From assembly GCA_963843525.1 (NCBI GenBank), contig CAWJKM010000002.1, positions 372,001 through 436,000 on the forward strand: DNA of 64,000 nt. Direction: 5' to 3'. This DNA comes from DATJPR01 sp963843525 (GTDB taxonomy: Bacteria > Bacteroidota > Ignavibacteria > UBA10030 > UBA6906). Positions 23,975 through 32,567 of this stretch are shown here, one piece after another; position 1 is the first letter of the stretch; each line of letters opens with the position of its first letter. The translations under genes and the position numbers were made by a program. Below the pieces are notes generated by a model that had not been told where the DNA came from, made no database searches, and saw nothing but the letters and a program-made list of their open reading frames with translations.

Positions 23975-26248
23975 ATGAACACCCTCACCGTGCATATTGT
24001 TCTGGCTCTGGTGATTGCGGAGACAGCCTGGAGTCCGCCTCTCTCCGCACAGGAAATGCCCGGAGCGCGCGACACGGTATACCTGCTCCCGCCGGTCGTC
24101 GTCACCGCAACGCAGGCCCGTGAACGGGAATCGCCGGTCACCTTTACAGACCTGAAGCACAGAGACATTCTGGAGCGATATTCCATGCAGGATGTCCCGG
24201 CGCTTCTTTCCGAACTTCCCTCCATTACCACCTACTCCGAAAACGGGAACGGGATCGGGTACAACTATGTCAATCTCCGCGGGTTCGATCAACGACGTAT
24301 CTCGGTCATGGTGAACGGCATCCCGCAGAACGATCCTGAGGACCATAATGTCTACTGGATTGACTTCCCCGACCTTCTGTCCAGTACGGACCTCATTCAG
24401 GTCCAGCGGGGCGCCGGAAGCGATTTTTACGGTCCGGCGGCAATCGGGGGGTCGATCAATCTGGTCACCAATCCCTTCAGCGGTCCGCCGGGCATAGTCC
24501 TTGAATCTTCCATGGGGTTTCAACAGTATGCCGACAGCACGCGATCGGTTCCGCTGATCTCCAAACGGCTCAGCGCGGCGTTCACCTCCGGAGCGATCGG
24601 CGGCCATTACCTCTTCTATGGACGCCTGGGGACCATCACCAGCGAGGGGTACCGGCAGGGATCATGGGTCAACCTGGATTCCTACTTCTTCGGCGCGATG
24701 AGGGTTGATCGCACCATGACGACGCGCTTTCACTTCTTTGGCGGTCCGTTGCAGGATGGCCTTGCCTACACGGGGCTTCCGAAATTTGCCAACAACGATC
24801 CGGTGCTCCGGAGGCAAAACCTTACCGGCTGGGAAACGACACCGGACGGCCTTCATTATACCTCCGTGACGTATCGCCGGCCACAGGAGACGGAATCGTT
24901 CAGCCAACCGCATTTCGAACTTCTGCATGAATGGAAGCTTGCCTCCAATCTCACTCTCCACAACACGCTGTTTTACTATTCGGGGGAGGGGTACTTCGAC
25001 TACGACGCCTCCTGGGCCGACACCAGTATGCTCAGACTCGGAACAGCGTACGGCTTCCCCACCACGGTGAACCCGGCCAACACTCTCGTGCGCGGGTTCG
25101 TCGGAAACAGCCAGTGGGGATGGCTCCCCCGCGTTGAGATCGATCACGGCACCGGTCTTCTGACGCTCGGTGCGGAACTCCGGTTTCACAGGTCAACCCA
25201 CTGGGGGAAGATCGAATATGCGGAAAATCTGCCAGCCGGATTCAATCCCGATTATCATTTCTATGAATACAACGGAGTGAGGAATATCGCATCGCTCTTT
25301 GGAAACGAACTCTACCATTGGACTGAAAAGGTCAATGTGGAGGGGAGTGTCCAGGCTGTCTGGAATTCGTACGGCATCCGGAACGAAAAATTCCTGGGAA
25401 ATGACTTCACCGTCCCGTACTTTTTTGTGAACCCCCGACTGGGTGTGAACTACAATATGTCGAACGAGGCCTCCGCGCATCTCTCTCTTGCTTATACCTC
25501 CCGGGAACCCACCATGCGGGATCTCTATGCCGCAGAAGACGCGTATTTCGGAGCGACGCCCGAGTTTCAGGCGGACACCACCGGTGGGCAGGTGCGATAC
25601 GATTTCTCCAGACCGATTGCCAAACCGGAAGAGCTCTTCGATCTTGAGCTCGGCGCGCAGTATTCCTCTTCCAGCCTGTTCGGGAGTTTGAACTTCTACT
25701 GGATGGCATTTTCCAATGAACTCGTCAAGAGCGGCCGGGTGGATATTTTCGGCCAGCCGGTCACGGGCAATGCGGAACGCTCAAGGCATGTCGGCATCGA
25801 GCTGGAGACCGCAATTCGTCTTCCCTTACACCTGTCTTTGAGTGGCAACGCCACCTGGTCTGCCAACCGACTTGTGCATTACAGCATGGTGGGGGATGAC
25901 GGTCTCCTGCACGCACTCGACGGAAACCCGATCGCCGGCTTCCCGGATTTGCTCGGGAATCTCCGCTTCACCTATCGTGACAGCTCATGGACGGGGTCAT
26001 TTGTCATCAAGTACGTCGGGCCCTTCTACACGGACAATTTCAAAAACCCGGAGAACAGAAACGACGCGTACACGGTGTGCAACGTCGAGCTTCTGTACCG
26101 GCTGGCGCTCATTTCGGACGTCTCTCTCGAGTTGCGCGGTGAAGTGCGGAACCTCTTCAATGTTCTCTATACGATGAGCGGGGAGGGTAATGCCTTCTTT
26201 CCCGCAGCGGAGCGGAACTTTGTCCTCGGGGTGCGGTTGAAGATGTAA
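23975..26248 (+). CDS. TonB-dependent outer-membrane receptor, probable thiamine importer
   Basis: A 757-residue outer-membrane transporter driven by TonB/ExbBD. Residues 1-25 form a signal peptide; VVVTATQ at about 45-51 is a TonB-box-like start of the mature plug domain, with the usual plug features (YVNLRGFDQRRISVMVNGIPQNDPEDHNVYW, VQRGAGSDFYGPAAIGGSINL). A 22-strand barrel follows, ending in NFVLGVRLKM with a terminal amphipathic strand. GGAGGAATC precedes the ATG. It is the first gene after a TPP riboswitch, so its cargo is most likely thiamine, a phosphate ester or a precursor. Thiamine pyrophosphokinase follows after 1 base. Confidence 0.92.
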   Translation: MNTLTVHIVLALVIAETAWSPPLSAQEMPGARDTVYLLPPVVVTATQARERESPVTFTDLKHRDILERYSMQDVPALLSELPSITTYSENGNGIGYNYVNLRGFDQRRISVMVNGIPQNDPEDHNVYWIDFPDLLSSTDLIQVQRGAGSDFYGPAAIGGSINLVTNPFSGPPGIVLESSMGFQQYADSTRSVPLISKRLSAAFTSGAIGGHYLFYGRLGTITSEGYRQGSWVNLDSYFFGAMRVDRTMTTRFHFFGGPLQDGLAYTGLPKFANNDPVLRRQNLTGWETTPDGLHYTSVTYRRPQETESFSQPHFELLHEWKLASNLTLHNTLFYYSGEGYFDYDASWADTSMLRLGTAYGFPTTVNPANTLVRGFVGNSQWGWLPRVEIDHGTGLLTLGAELRFHRSTHWGKIEYAENLPAGFNPDYHFYEYNGVRNIASLFGNELYHWTEKVNVEGSVQAVWNSYGIRNEKFLGNDFTVPYFFVNPRLGVNYNMSNEASAHLSLAYTSREPTMRDLYAAEDAYFGATPEFQADTTGGQVRYDFSRPIAKPEELFDLELGAQYSSSSLFGSLNFYWMAFSNELVKSGRVDIFGQPVTGNAERSRHVGIELETAIRLPLHLSLSGNATWSANRLVHYSMVGDDGLLHALDGNPIAGFPDLLGNLRFTYRDSSWTGSFVIKYVGPFYTDNFKNPENRNDAYTVCNVELLYRLALISDVSLELRGEVRNLFNVLYTMSGEGNAFFPAAERNFVLGVRLKM

Positions 26249-26249
26249 C

Positions 26250-26918
26250 ATGCCGGGAATGTTTCCTATGCAAAAACCTTTGCGTTCCGTCTTTCTTCTC
26301 TGCAACGGGATTCCGCCTTCTGCAAGGCTTGCCCGCCGGCTTCGTCGCGCATGTCACCTGTTTATCGCAGCCGACGGCGGTGCGAACGCCGCCCGGCGGA
26401 TGCGACTGAAACCGGATGTGATCATCGGCGACCTGGACTCAATTACACCGGCCACGCAACAGACTTTCCAGCATTCCCTGATCCTCCGCGTCGCACGTCA
26501 GGACAATACGGACATGGAGAAGGCGCTCGACTTCTGCGTTGACCAACACTGGCGACGGGTCACCATTGCAGGGGCGACGGGAGGGAGGATGGATATGACC
26601 CTGGGGAACATGGTGACGGTGTGGCGGTATGCGGGGAAACTGGATCTCGTGATCGCCGGCGATGGGTGGGTGGCATTCCCTGTGACAACGCCGGCCCATT
26701 TTGCCGCTCCCGTGGGAACGACGGTGAGCCTCATTCCCTTTGGCGAAGTCCGCGGGGTGACCTTGGGAGGACTTCGCTATCCTTTGAAAAACGCAACGCT
26801 CAAACCGGGCGAGGTGGCCGTGAGCAATATCTCGACGAATAAAACATTCTCCATTGCCATCAGACGGGGGAATGCGCTCGTGATCGTTCTCCATGAGCGG
26901 GCCACCCGCATTTCATAG
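26250..26918 (+). CDS. thiN: Thiamine pyrophosphokinase
   Basis: Transfers pyrophosphate from ATP to thiamine, giving thiamine pyrophosphate, the salvage route that fits imported thiamine. The 222-residue protein has the family blocks ADGGANAARR (about 41-50), IGDLDSI (about 59-65), QDNTDMEKAL (about 83-92) and GATGGRMDMTLGN (about 107-119), then a C-terminal beta domain with LKNATLKPGEVAVSNIS. The first ATG lies 1 base after the receptor stop; ATGs 3 and 6 codons later are possible starts. It is in an operon with the receptor and an SSF permease under a TPP riboswitch. Confidence 0.93.
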   Translation: MPGMFPMQKPLRSVFLLCNGIPPSARLARRLRRACHLFIAADGGANAARRMRLKPDVIIGDLDSITPATQQTFQHSLILRVARQDNTDMEKALDFCVDQHWRRVTIAGATGGRMDMTLGNMVTVWRYAGKLDLVIAGDGWVAFPVTTPAHFAAPVGTTVSLIPFGEVRGVTLGGLRYPLKNATLKPGEVAVSNISTNKTFSIAIRRGNALVIVLHERATRIS

Positions 26919-26942
26919 ATCCCGCAGCGCCGCACAGGTCTT

Positions 26943-28355
26943 ATGCAAATTACCTTCTCTGCTCTGGACGAAGCTGTCATTGCCCTGTACTTCGGTGCGG
27001 TCTTGCTCGTGGGATTCCTCACCGCCAGACGCCAGCGAAAGGAAACGGTGGAGTATCTTCTCGCGGGCCGGTCGCTGACAACACCGGTGTTCGTCATGAC
27101 ACTGGTTTCCACATGGTACGGCGGTATCCTCGGAGTGGGGGAATTCTCCTACCGGTACGGAATTTCCAATTGGGTCATTCAGGGCGTTCCCTACTATTTT
27201 TTTGCCTTCCTCTTTGCCTTTCTTCTTGCCGGCCGGGTGCGGGCGACAAACTTCGCGACAATCCCGGACAAGCTGCACGCATCCTACGGCAAGCCCACGG
27301 CGCTGCTGGGAGCGGTATTGACGTTCTTCTTGATGACTCCGGCTCCCTATATCCTCATGATTGCGGTGCTTCTGCAGATTCTCACGGGATGGAGTCTCCT
27401 TGCCTGCGTCCTGGCTGGGACGCTTGCGACCACCGTCTATCTGTATGCGGGAGGCTTTCGATCGGATGTAAACACCGACGTCCTGGAATTCTTCCTGATG
27501 TTTCTTGGGTTTGCGGTGATTCTCCCGTTTGCGTATGTGAAGTACGGCGGATTTGCTTTCCTCAAGGCGAATGTCCCCCCGCTCCACCTGACGTGGGACG
27601 GGGGCAACTCCATGCAGTTCGTGATTGTCTGGTTCTTCATCGCTTCATGGACGCTGGTTGACCCTTCCTTTCACCAGCGTTGTTACGCGGCGAAGGATCC
27701 GGGGGTCGCAAAACGCGGCATCCTCTGGTCTATCCTCTTCTGGCTCCTCTTCGACGCCATGACCGCAACTGCGGGCCTGTACGCCCGGGCCGCGATTCCC
27801 CGCCTCGATCAGCCCGTACTGGCCTATCCAGCCCTGGCAGAGGCGGTTCTTCCACCCGTCGCCAAAGGACTCTTCTATGTCGGTATGCTGGCGACGATCA
27901 TGTCGACGCTCAACACTCTGATGTTTGTTTCTGCGACGACACTCGGCCGGGATCTCGTGTGGAGAATCAAGCAGCGGGATGAGAGTGAGGTGGGCTGGAC
28001 GAAAGCAGGACTTTTCATCACCGGGATTCTTTCCATGGGCCTGGCGCTCGCGATTCCGTCGGTGATCAAACTGTGGTACACCATCGGGACGGTGATCATC
28101 CCCGGTCTCCTCGTGCCGCTTGTGACATCATACTTCCCTTCGCTGACTGTCCGGCCGCGTTATGCGTTCGCAGCGATGGCCACGGGATGGATCATCTCGT
28201 CTGCATGGTTGATGGCCGGCTGGTCGCAACAACTTGGCGGGTCACAGTACTACCCCTTGGGCATTGAACCGATGTACCCCGGCCTCATGGCTTCCATCGT
28301 GATATGGGCGGTGGGATGGGGAAGACGGGATGGAACAAACAGAAGTATGAAGTAA
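26943..28355 (+). CDS. Sodium:solute symporter family permease, candidate thiamine transporter
   Basis: A 470-residue inner-membrane protein with 12-13 helices and SSF features: EAVIALYFGAVLLVGFLTARRQRKETVEYLLAGRSL at the N-terminus and GLFYVGMLATIMSTLNTLMFVSATTLGRDL in the middle. SSF proteins couple Na+ or H+ to uptake of sugars, amino acids or vitamins. Being third in a TPP-riboswitch operon with a TonB receptor and thiamine pyrophosphokinase, it most likely moves thiamine or a precursor across the inner membrane, a role often filled by PnuT in Bacteroidota. Its stop codon TAA lies within a heptad-repeat array. A second SSF protein at 53877 has a different context. Confidence 0.85.
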   Translation: MQITFSALDEAVIALYFGAVLLVGFLTARRQRKETVEYLLAGRSLTTPVFVMTLVSTWYGGILGVGEFSYRYGISNWVIQGVPYYFFAFLFAFLLAGRVRATNFATIPDKLHASYGKPTALLGAVLTFFLMTPAPYILMIAVLLQILTGWSLLACVLAGTLATTVYLYAGGFRSDVNTDVLEFFLMFLGFAVILPFAYVKYGGFAFLKANVPPLHLTWDGGNSMQFVIVWFFIASWTLVDPSFHQRCYAAKDPGVAKRGILWSILFWLLFDAMTATAGLYARAAIPRLDQPVLAYPALAEAVLPPVAKGLFYVGMLATIMSTLNTLMFVSATTLGRDLVWRIKQRDESEVGWTKAGLFITGILSMGLALAIPSVIKLWYTIGTVIIPGLLVPLVTSYFPSLTVRPRYAFAAMATGWIISSAWLMAGWSQQLGGSQYYPLGIEPMYPGLMASIVIWAVGWGRRDGTNRSMK

Positions 28356-28474
28356 GAAGAAGGAAGTAGAAAGAAAGAAGTAGGCAGTACGCAGTAGGCA
28401 GTAGGCAGAAAGCAGTAGGCAGTACGCAGTAGGCAGTAGGCAGAAAGCAGTAAGCAGAAAGCTGTAAGCGGAAT
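28342..28474 (+). repeat. Heptad repeat array, 19 units (GCAGTAG type)
   Basis: Nineteen uninterrupted 7-base units beginning inside the last codons of the SSF gene: gaagtat, gaagtaa, gaagaag, gaagtag, aaagaaa, then mainly gcagtag, gcagtac and gcagaaa, ending gctgtaa, gcggaat. A five-unit (35-base) block is repeated exactly twice. The second unit supplies the TAA stop of the SSF gene. Related arrays are at 48769 and 60146. Confidence 0.95.
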
Positions 28475-28714
28475 TTTGTACGTTGAACTAATCGCTGCAG
28501 AGTTTTCGGTTGTCAATTGTCCGTTGACTATCTGCTATTGCTCATCGAGCTCCCCATCGTCTCAAAGACAGTTAACAGTTGACAGTAGACAGTAGACAGT
28601 GGGTTAGACCCAGTTCGTTATCAGTAATCCGTTCACAGTAGGCACTCTCCACGTCTCCGAGTCTCTCGAGTCCCCTTCCCCCTTCTCCCCTTCCCCCCCC
28701 TCTCCCCCTCCCCC
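28475..28714. other. Non-coding repeat-rich gap
   Basis: After the main heptad array there is a second short one of another type at 28568-28602 (acagtta, acagttg, acagtag, acagtag, acagtgg), and then a pyrimidine tract of C-runs separated by TT (about 28668-28712) just after the stop of the convergent regulator gene. I see no gene or known RNA. Confidence 0.7.
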
Positions 28715-30079
28715 TCACACCTTCATCTGGTACTGCTGAATTTTCGTATAGAGGGTCTTCAAGCTGATTCCAAGGACTTTTGCCGTTTCGGCTTTTGCTC
28801 CCCTGAAGCTCCGGAGGACACCTTCAATATGAAGTCGTTCGATTTCCTTGAGCGGAATTGCTGTGCCGATCTTGTCTTCTCCCCTCGCTGACGCCGGCAG
28901 AGACATGGGCGCGTTCGGAAGGGAAAGGTCCTGGGGTTCTATGGCGTGATTCCGGCAGAGGATCGCCGCGCGTTCAATAACATTTTCCAGTTCGCGAATA
29001 TTCCCCGGCCAATCGTAAGCCATCAACACCTCCATTGCCGCCCCGGAAATAGTAGTTTCCACCTTCGTTTTCATTCTTGTTCGCAGGAAAGAGGCAACCA
29101 GCAACGGAATATCTTCACGACGCTGACGCAGCGTCGGGAGTTCAATAGTAATCACATTGAGACGGTAGAGGAGATCTTCGCGGAATTTCCCCTCCCGAAC
29201 TTGCTCTTTCAGGTTTTTATTTGTTGCAGAGAGGATTCGACAGTCGGCATGGAGGGTGGTGTTCCCTCCGACCCTGCGAAATTCTCCGGTCTGAATGAAT
29301 CGGAGAATTTTCGGCTGGATGATCGGGCTAATATCCCCGATTTCGTCAAGAAACAAAGTTCCGTTGTTTGCGATTTCCACGATTCCTTGTTTCATTGCCC
29401 GGGCATCGGTAAACGCACCCTTTTCGTGTCCGAAGAGTTCGGATTCAATCAGGGTGTCGGGAATAGAAGCACAATTCAGTGCCACAAACGGCTGTTCGTG
29501 ACGCTCGCTCCGTTCATAGATGAAATTGGCCACGAGCTCTTTTCCGGTACCGCTCGGTCCCTGAATCAAGACCGTTGATTCTGTTGGTGCAACTTTCGCG
29601 GAGATTTCCAGTACTCTGCGGAATTCCTCGCTTTCTCCGACCATTTCATTGTTGCCCTGGAGCTTTTCGATAACACCTTTCATCACCGTGTTGTCGATCA
29701 CCAGTTGTCGCCGTTCCTGCGCCCGCTGGATCGACGCGAGGAGTTCGTCGTGCGTTGTCGGTTTTGTGATGTAATCGTAGGCCCCCATCCGGATACATTC
29801 CACGGCAGTACGCACGTCGGTAACGCCGGTGAGCATGACGACCTCAACAGAGGGGAAATTTGCCTTGATAAATTTGAGGACTTCCGAACCGTCCACTTTG
29901 GGCATCATGAGGTCGCACAAGACCACATCGTATAACTTTGTCTGGACCGCGTTTATTGCGGAAATTCCGTCAACAGCCGTGTCCACGATATATCCTGCGC
30001 GGGCAAGAAGGGACGAAAGCATGTACCGAAACGCCTCTTCGTCATCGACTACGAGAATTGTAGCATCCTTCTTTGACAT
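28715..30079 (-). CDS. NtrC-family sigma-54-dependent response regulator
   Basis: A 454-residue activator of sigma-54 promoters. The receiver domain (1-120) has the phosphoacceptor D56 in VVLCDLMMPKVDG and the Thr/Lys switch residues. The AAA+ domain (about 145-385) has Walker A GPSGTGKE, Walker B GTLFLDEIGD and R-fingers; the sigma-54-contacting loop reads GAFTDA instead of GAFTGA. A C-terminal Fis-type HTH (GAKAETAKVLGISLKTLYTKI) binds DNA. No histidine kinase is adjacent, so the cognate sensor is elsewhere. It has its own TTGACT-17-TATGAT promoter and is divergent from the adenosine deaminase operon. Confidence 0.93.
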   Translation of the reverse strand: MSKKDATILVVDDEEAFRYMLSSLLARAGYIVDTAVDGISAINAVQTKLYDVVLCDLMMPKVDGSEVLKFIKANFPSVEVVMLTGVTDVRTAVECIRMGAYDYITKPTTHDELLASIQRAQERRQLVIDNTVMKGVIEKLQGNNEMVGESEEFRRVLEISAKVAPTESTVLIQGPSGTGKELVANFIYERSERHEQPFVALNCASIPDTLIESELFGHEKGAFTDARAMKQGIVEIANNGTLFLDEIGDISPIIQPKILRFIQTGEFRRVGGNTTLHADCRILSATNKNLKEQVREGKFREDLLYRLNVITIELPTLRQRREDIPLLVASFLRTRMKTKVETTISGAAMEVLMAYDWPGNIRELENVIERAAILCRNHAIEPQDLSLPNAPMSLPASARGEDKIGTAIPLKEIERLHIEGVLRSFRGAKAETAKVLGISLKTLYTKIQQYQMKV

Positions 30080-30133
30080 AGGCGATCTAAAATGTTGAAC
30101 AAGTCAGGGCTTCGCTCTTCCCTATGTGCGGTT

Positions 30134-30162
30134 ATCATAGACAATTGAGAGCACAAAGTCAA
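30134..30162 (-). promoter_or_regulatory. Promoter of the NtrC-type regulator gene
   Basis: Minus strand: TTGACT, 17 bases, TATGAT, about 54 bases before the ATG of the regulator. It lies back to back with the promoter for the adenosine deaminase operon. Confidence 0.7.
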
Positions 30163-30169
30163 CGGCAGT

Positions 30170-30197
30170 TTGCTTTTTAGCACGCTTGTTGTATATT
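30170..30197 (+). promoter_or_regulatory. Probable promoter of the adenosine deaminase operon
   Basis: TTGCTT, 16 bases, TATATT. A transcript starting near 30204 would leave a leader of about 140 bases before the ATG at 30345, and it rules out the longer frame start at 30186. Confidence 0.55.
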
Positions 30198-30344
30198 TGG
30201 CATAATTACAAACCGACCCGTGTCGAGCTCGAAGTCCTTCGACCCCTCGAGTTCCCTGTGAACAACCTCTGCACCGCGACGACCGCCTTCAGTGAACGCC
30301 GGGAAGGAATCGTGAGGTTACGGACACGAGAGATCTCCTCCAAC

Positions 30345-31475
30345 ATGAAAATTTCTGAAAAAGTCCTTCGCGCCATTCCCAAGGTACTTTTGCATGATCA
30401 TCTCGATGGCGGACTGCGCCCCTCGACGATTATTGAACTTGCGAGGGAGATGAAGTACGAAAAGCTTCCCACGGAAGACCCCGAGGAACTCGCCGTCTGG
30501 TTCCATCGGGGCGCACAACGGGGAAGCCTGCCGCTGTATCTTGAAGGGTTCGCGCATACCACCGCGGTCATGCAGACTGCGGAAGCACTCGAGCGTACCG
30601 CGTATGAGATGATGGAAGACATGTACGACGACGGTGTGGTGTATGTTGAAACGCGTTTTGCCCCGGTCTTCCACACCGATCGCGGCCTCCACTGGGATGA
30701 TGTGGTGAATGCAGTGCTTCTCGGCCTTGAGCGGGGTCGCAAAGATTTCGGCGTGGAATTCGGACTGATCATTTGCGCAATGCGAGACATGAAGCTCTCC
30801 GGAGAAATGGCGGAGCTGGCGGTGGACTTCCGCGAGCGCGGAGTCGTGGGGTTTGACCTAGCGGGCGAGGAGGGCGGATTCCCGCCGAAGAAACACGTTG
30901 ATGCGTTCCACTACATCCAGCGTGAGAACTTCAATATCACCATTCACGCCGGTGAAGCTTTCGGCAAGGAAAGCATCTGGCAGGCCATCCAGTGGTGCGG
31001 CGCACACCGGATCGGTCATGCGACCCGGCTGATCGAAGATATCGGCCTCGATCCCCACGATCCCGGCAAGATCGTCAAGATGGGATATCTCGCCCAGTAT
31101 ATTCTCGACAAGCGCATCCCGCTCGAAATCTGCCTGACGAGCAACGTCGATACGGGCGCGGTGAAGAGCCTCGAAGACCATCCGTTCGGACTCTATTTTC
31201 GTTACCGTTTCCGCGTGACGCTCAATACCGATGACCGGCTGATGAGCGCGACGACGATGACGAAAGAATTCAAGGCGGCACATCAGGTGTTTGACCTGGG
31301 GCTCGACGACCTGGAAAAACTCACCATTAATTCGATGAAAAGCGCCTTCATCCCCTATAACAGGCGCATTAAGATCATTTATGATGTGATCAAGCCCGGG
31401 TACACGAAAGTTCGTGCTGCCCGGCACAAGGGCGAGCCGGTGAAGAAATCTCCGGCGTTAGGAAGGAGGGGTTGA
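30345..31475 (+). CDS. Adenosine deaminase family protein
   Basis: Hydrolytic deamination of adenosine or a related purine to the inosine form, using one zinc ion. The 376-residue protein has the metal and catalytic residues of the family: HDHLDGGLRP near residue 17, ITIHAGE (catalytic Glu and His), GHATRL, SNVDTG and NTDDRLMS. The frame extends further upstream, but the ATG at 30345 is the first after the predicted transcript start and begins the domain. The next two genes follow with touching or overlapping codons and one is annotated by homology as adenosine-specific kinase, suggesting adenosine metabolism. Adenine or aminofutalosine deaminase activity cannot be excluded. Confidence 0.9.
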   Translation: MKISEKVLRAIPKVLLHDHLDGGLRPSTIIELAREMKYEKLPTEDPEELAVWFHRGAQRGSLPLYLEGFAHTTAVMQTAEALERTAYEMMEDMYDDGVVYVETRFAPVFHTDRGLHWDDVVNAVLLGLERGRKDFGVEFGLIICAMRDMKLSGEMAELAVDFRERGVVGFDLAGEEGGFPPKKHVDAFHYIQRENFNITIHAGEAFGKESIWQAIQWCGAHRIGHATRLIEDIGLDPHDPGKIVKMGYLAQYILDKRIPLEICLTSNVDTGAVKSLEDHPFGLYFRYRFRVTLNTDDRLMSATTMTKEFKAAHQVFDLGLDDLEKLTINSMKSAFIPYNRRIKIIYDVIKPGYTKVRAARHKGEPVKKSPALGRRG

Positions 31476-32033
31476 GTGCCGGCGACACACGGTGATATCC
31501 TCACGCTGACGGTAGTCCGGCACGCCGAGGCGACCAGCATCAGCCATGGAATCAATTCGGATTCAGAACGTCCGGTGACCGGCCGGGGGATGGCGGATGC
31601 ATTGGCTGTCGGGAGGATGATCGCACTGCTCGATCATGTCCCCCAATTGGTGATCACCAGTCCCCTCCTTCGGGCTGTCCAAACGGGCGCTGCAATCGCC
31701 GGCAGCATCAGCCAGGCTCTCACCTCCTCGGTGAGTCCGATCCTCGCCCCCGGATTTGAACCGCCTGCCCTTCTCGAAGAATTGCTTGCCCTCCGTCGGA
31801 CGGGAATCCAGAGCATCCTGGCCGTGGCGCACCAGCCCGACGTGGGGAAATTTATCACACACCTGATTGCAGGCCGGGGGACAACATCGCTGGGCCTGGG
31901 TCCCGGGACCGCTGCCCGCCTGTCGGTGCGGTTCTCCGGGGTCCGTCCGGACGGCATTCTTCAATGGTTCATCCCCCCCGAGACGGCACGGGCGCTCCTT
32001 TCGTTCCATCAAACATCGCCGGCAAAGTCATGA
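31476..32033 (+). CDS. SixA-like histidine phosphatase
   Basis: A 185-residue member of the histidine phosphatase superfamily. The catalytic phosphohistidine is in VVRHAEA (residues 13-19), with the second Arg and the distal His in VAHQPDVG. Size and the lack of a large insertion fit SixA-type protein-phosphohistidine phosphatases; small-molecule phosphatase activity is also possible. Translation starts at GTG directly after the TGA of the adenosine deaminase gene, with GGAAGGAGG upstream; its own stop overlaps the next ATG. Its place between two adenosine genes suggests an unrecognised link to nucleotides. Confidence 0.8.
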   Translation: MPATHGDILTLTVVRHAEATSISHGINSDSERPVTGRGMADALAVGRMIALLDHVPQLVITSPLLRAVQTGAAIAGSISQALTSSVSPILAPGFEPPALLEELLALRRTGIQSILAVAHQPDVGKFITHLIAGRGTTSLGLGPGTAARLSVRFSGVRPDGILQWFIPPETARALLSFHQTSPAKS

Positions 32034-32512
32034 ATCTCCTGACCGTCAAAATCGACAAACCGGAGGACATGAATTTCATCCTCGGGCATTCCCATTTCAT
32101 CAAGACCGTTGAGGACCTCTACGAGGCTATCGTTCAGACTGCCCCTGCGATGAAGTTCGGCGTCTCCTTCTGTGAAGCTTCGGGTCCATCGCTGGTCCGC
32201 TGGGCGGGGAACGACCAACGGCTGATCGACCTTGCCACCCGAAACGCGCTTGCGTTGAAGGCGGGACATTCGTTTCTCATCTTCATGGAGAACGGATTTC
32301 CCATCAATATCCTGAATACGGTGAAGCAGGTCTCCGAAGTGTGCCGGGTCTTTTGCGCCACCGCGAATCCGACCGAAGTTGTCGTCGCAGAAACGGAGCA
32401 GGGCAGAGCCATCCTGGGAGTGGTTGACGGGGGATTCACGGCGGGGATTGAGGGGGAAGACGATATCAAGAAACGAAAAGAGTTCCTAAGGAAGATCGGC
32501 TACAAACTCTGA
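32030..32512 (+). CDS. Adenosine-specific kinase family protein (PF04008)
   Basis: A 160-residue protein of the small family annotated adenosine-specific kinase, known mostly from archaea and thermophiles. Conserved blocks include MKFGVSFCEASG, GHSFLIFMENGFPINILN, CATANPTEVVVAET and GVVDGG. The biochemical role of this family is poorly established beyond binding of adenosine or AMP. The ATG overlaps the stop of the SixA-like gene (ATGA), so the two are translationally coupled in the adenosine deaminase operon. The frame extends upstream, but the ATG at 32030 matches the family N-terminus. Confidence 0.85.
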   Translation: MNLLTVKIDKPEDMNFILGHSHFIKTVEDLYEAIVQTAPAMKFGVSFCEASGPSLVRWAGNDQRLIDLATRNALALKAGHSFLIFMENGFPINILNTVKQVSEVCRVFCATANPTEVVVAETEQGRAILGVVDGGFTAGIEGEDDIKKRKEFLRKIGYKL

Positions 32513-32567
32513 TCGTGTGCCGGACAACGTTCATCACTGCAATAACCCTGAATGGAGGACGTGCGCT

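Noticed and set aside
28250..28516. Minus-strand frame encoding a Leu/Tyr/Cys-rich repeat protein over the heptad array
   Set aside because: Its TAYCLLP-type repeats are simply the heptad DNA read in reverse; it has no start signal or domain. The same artefact occurs at 60027-60602.
28342..28602. Possible CRISPR array
   Set aside because: Units are 7 bases, contiguous and without spacers; no cas genes are present.
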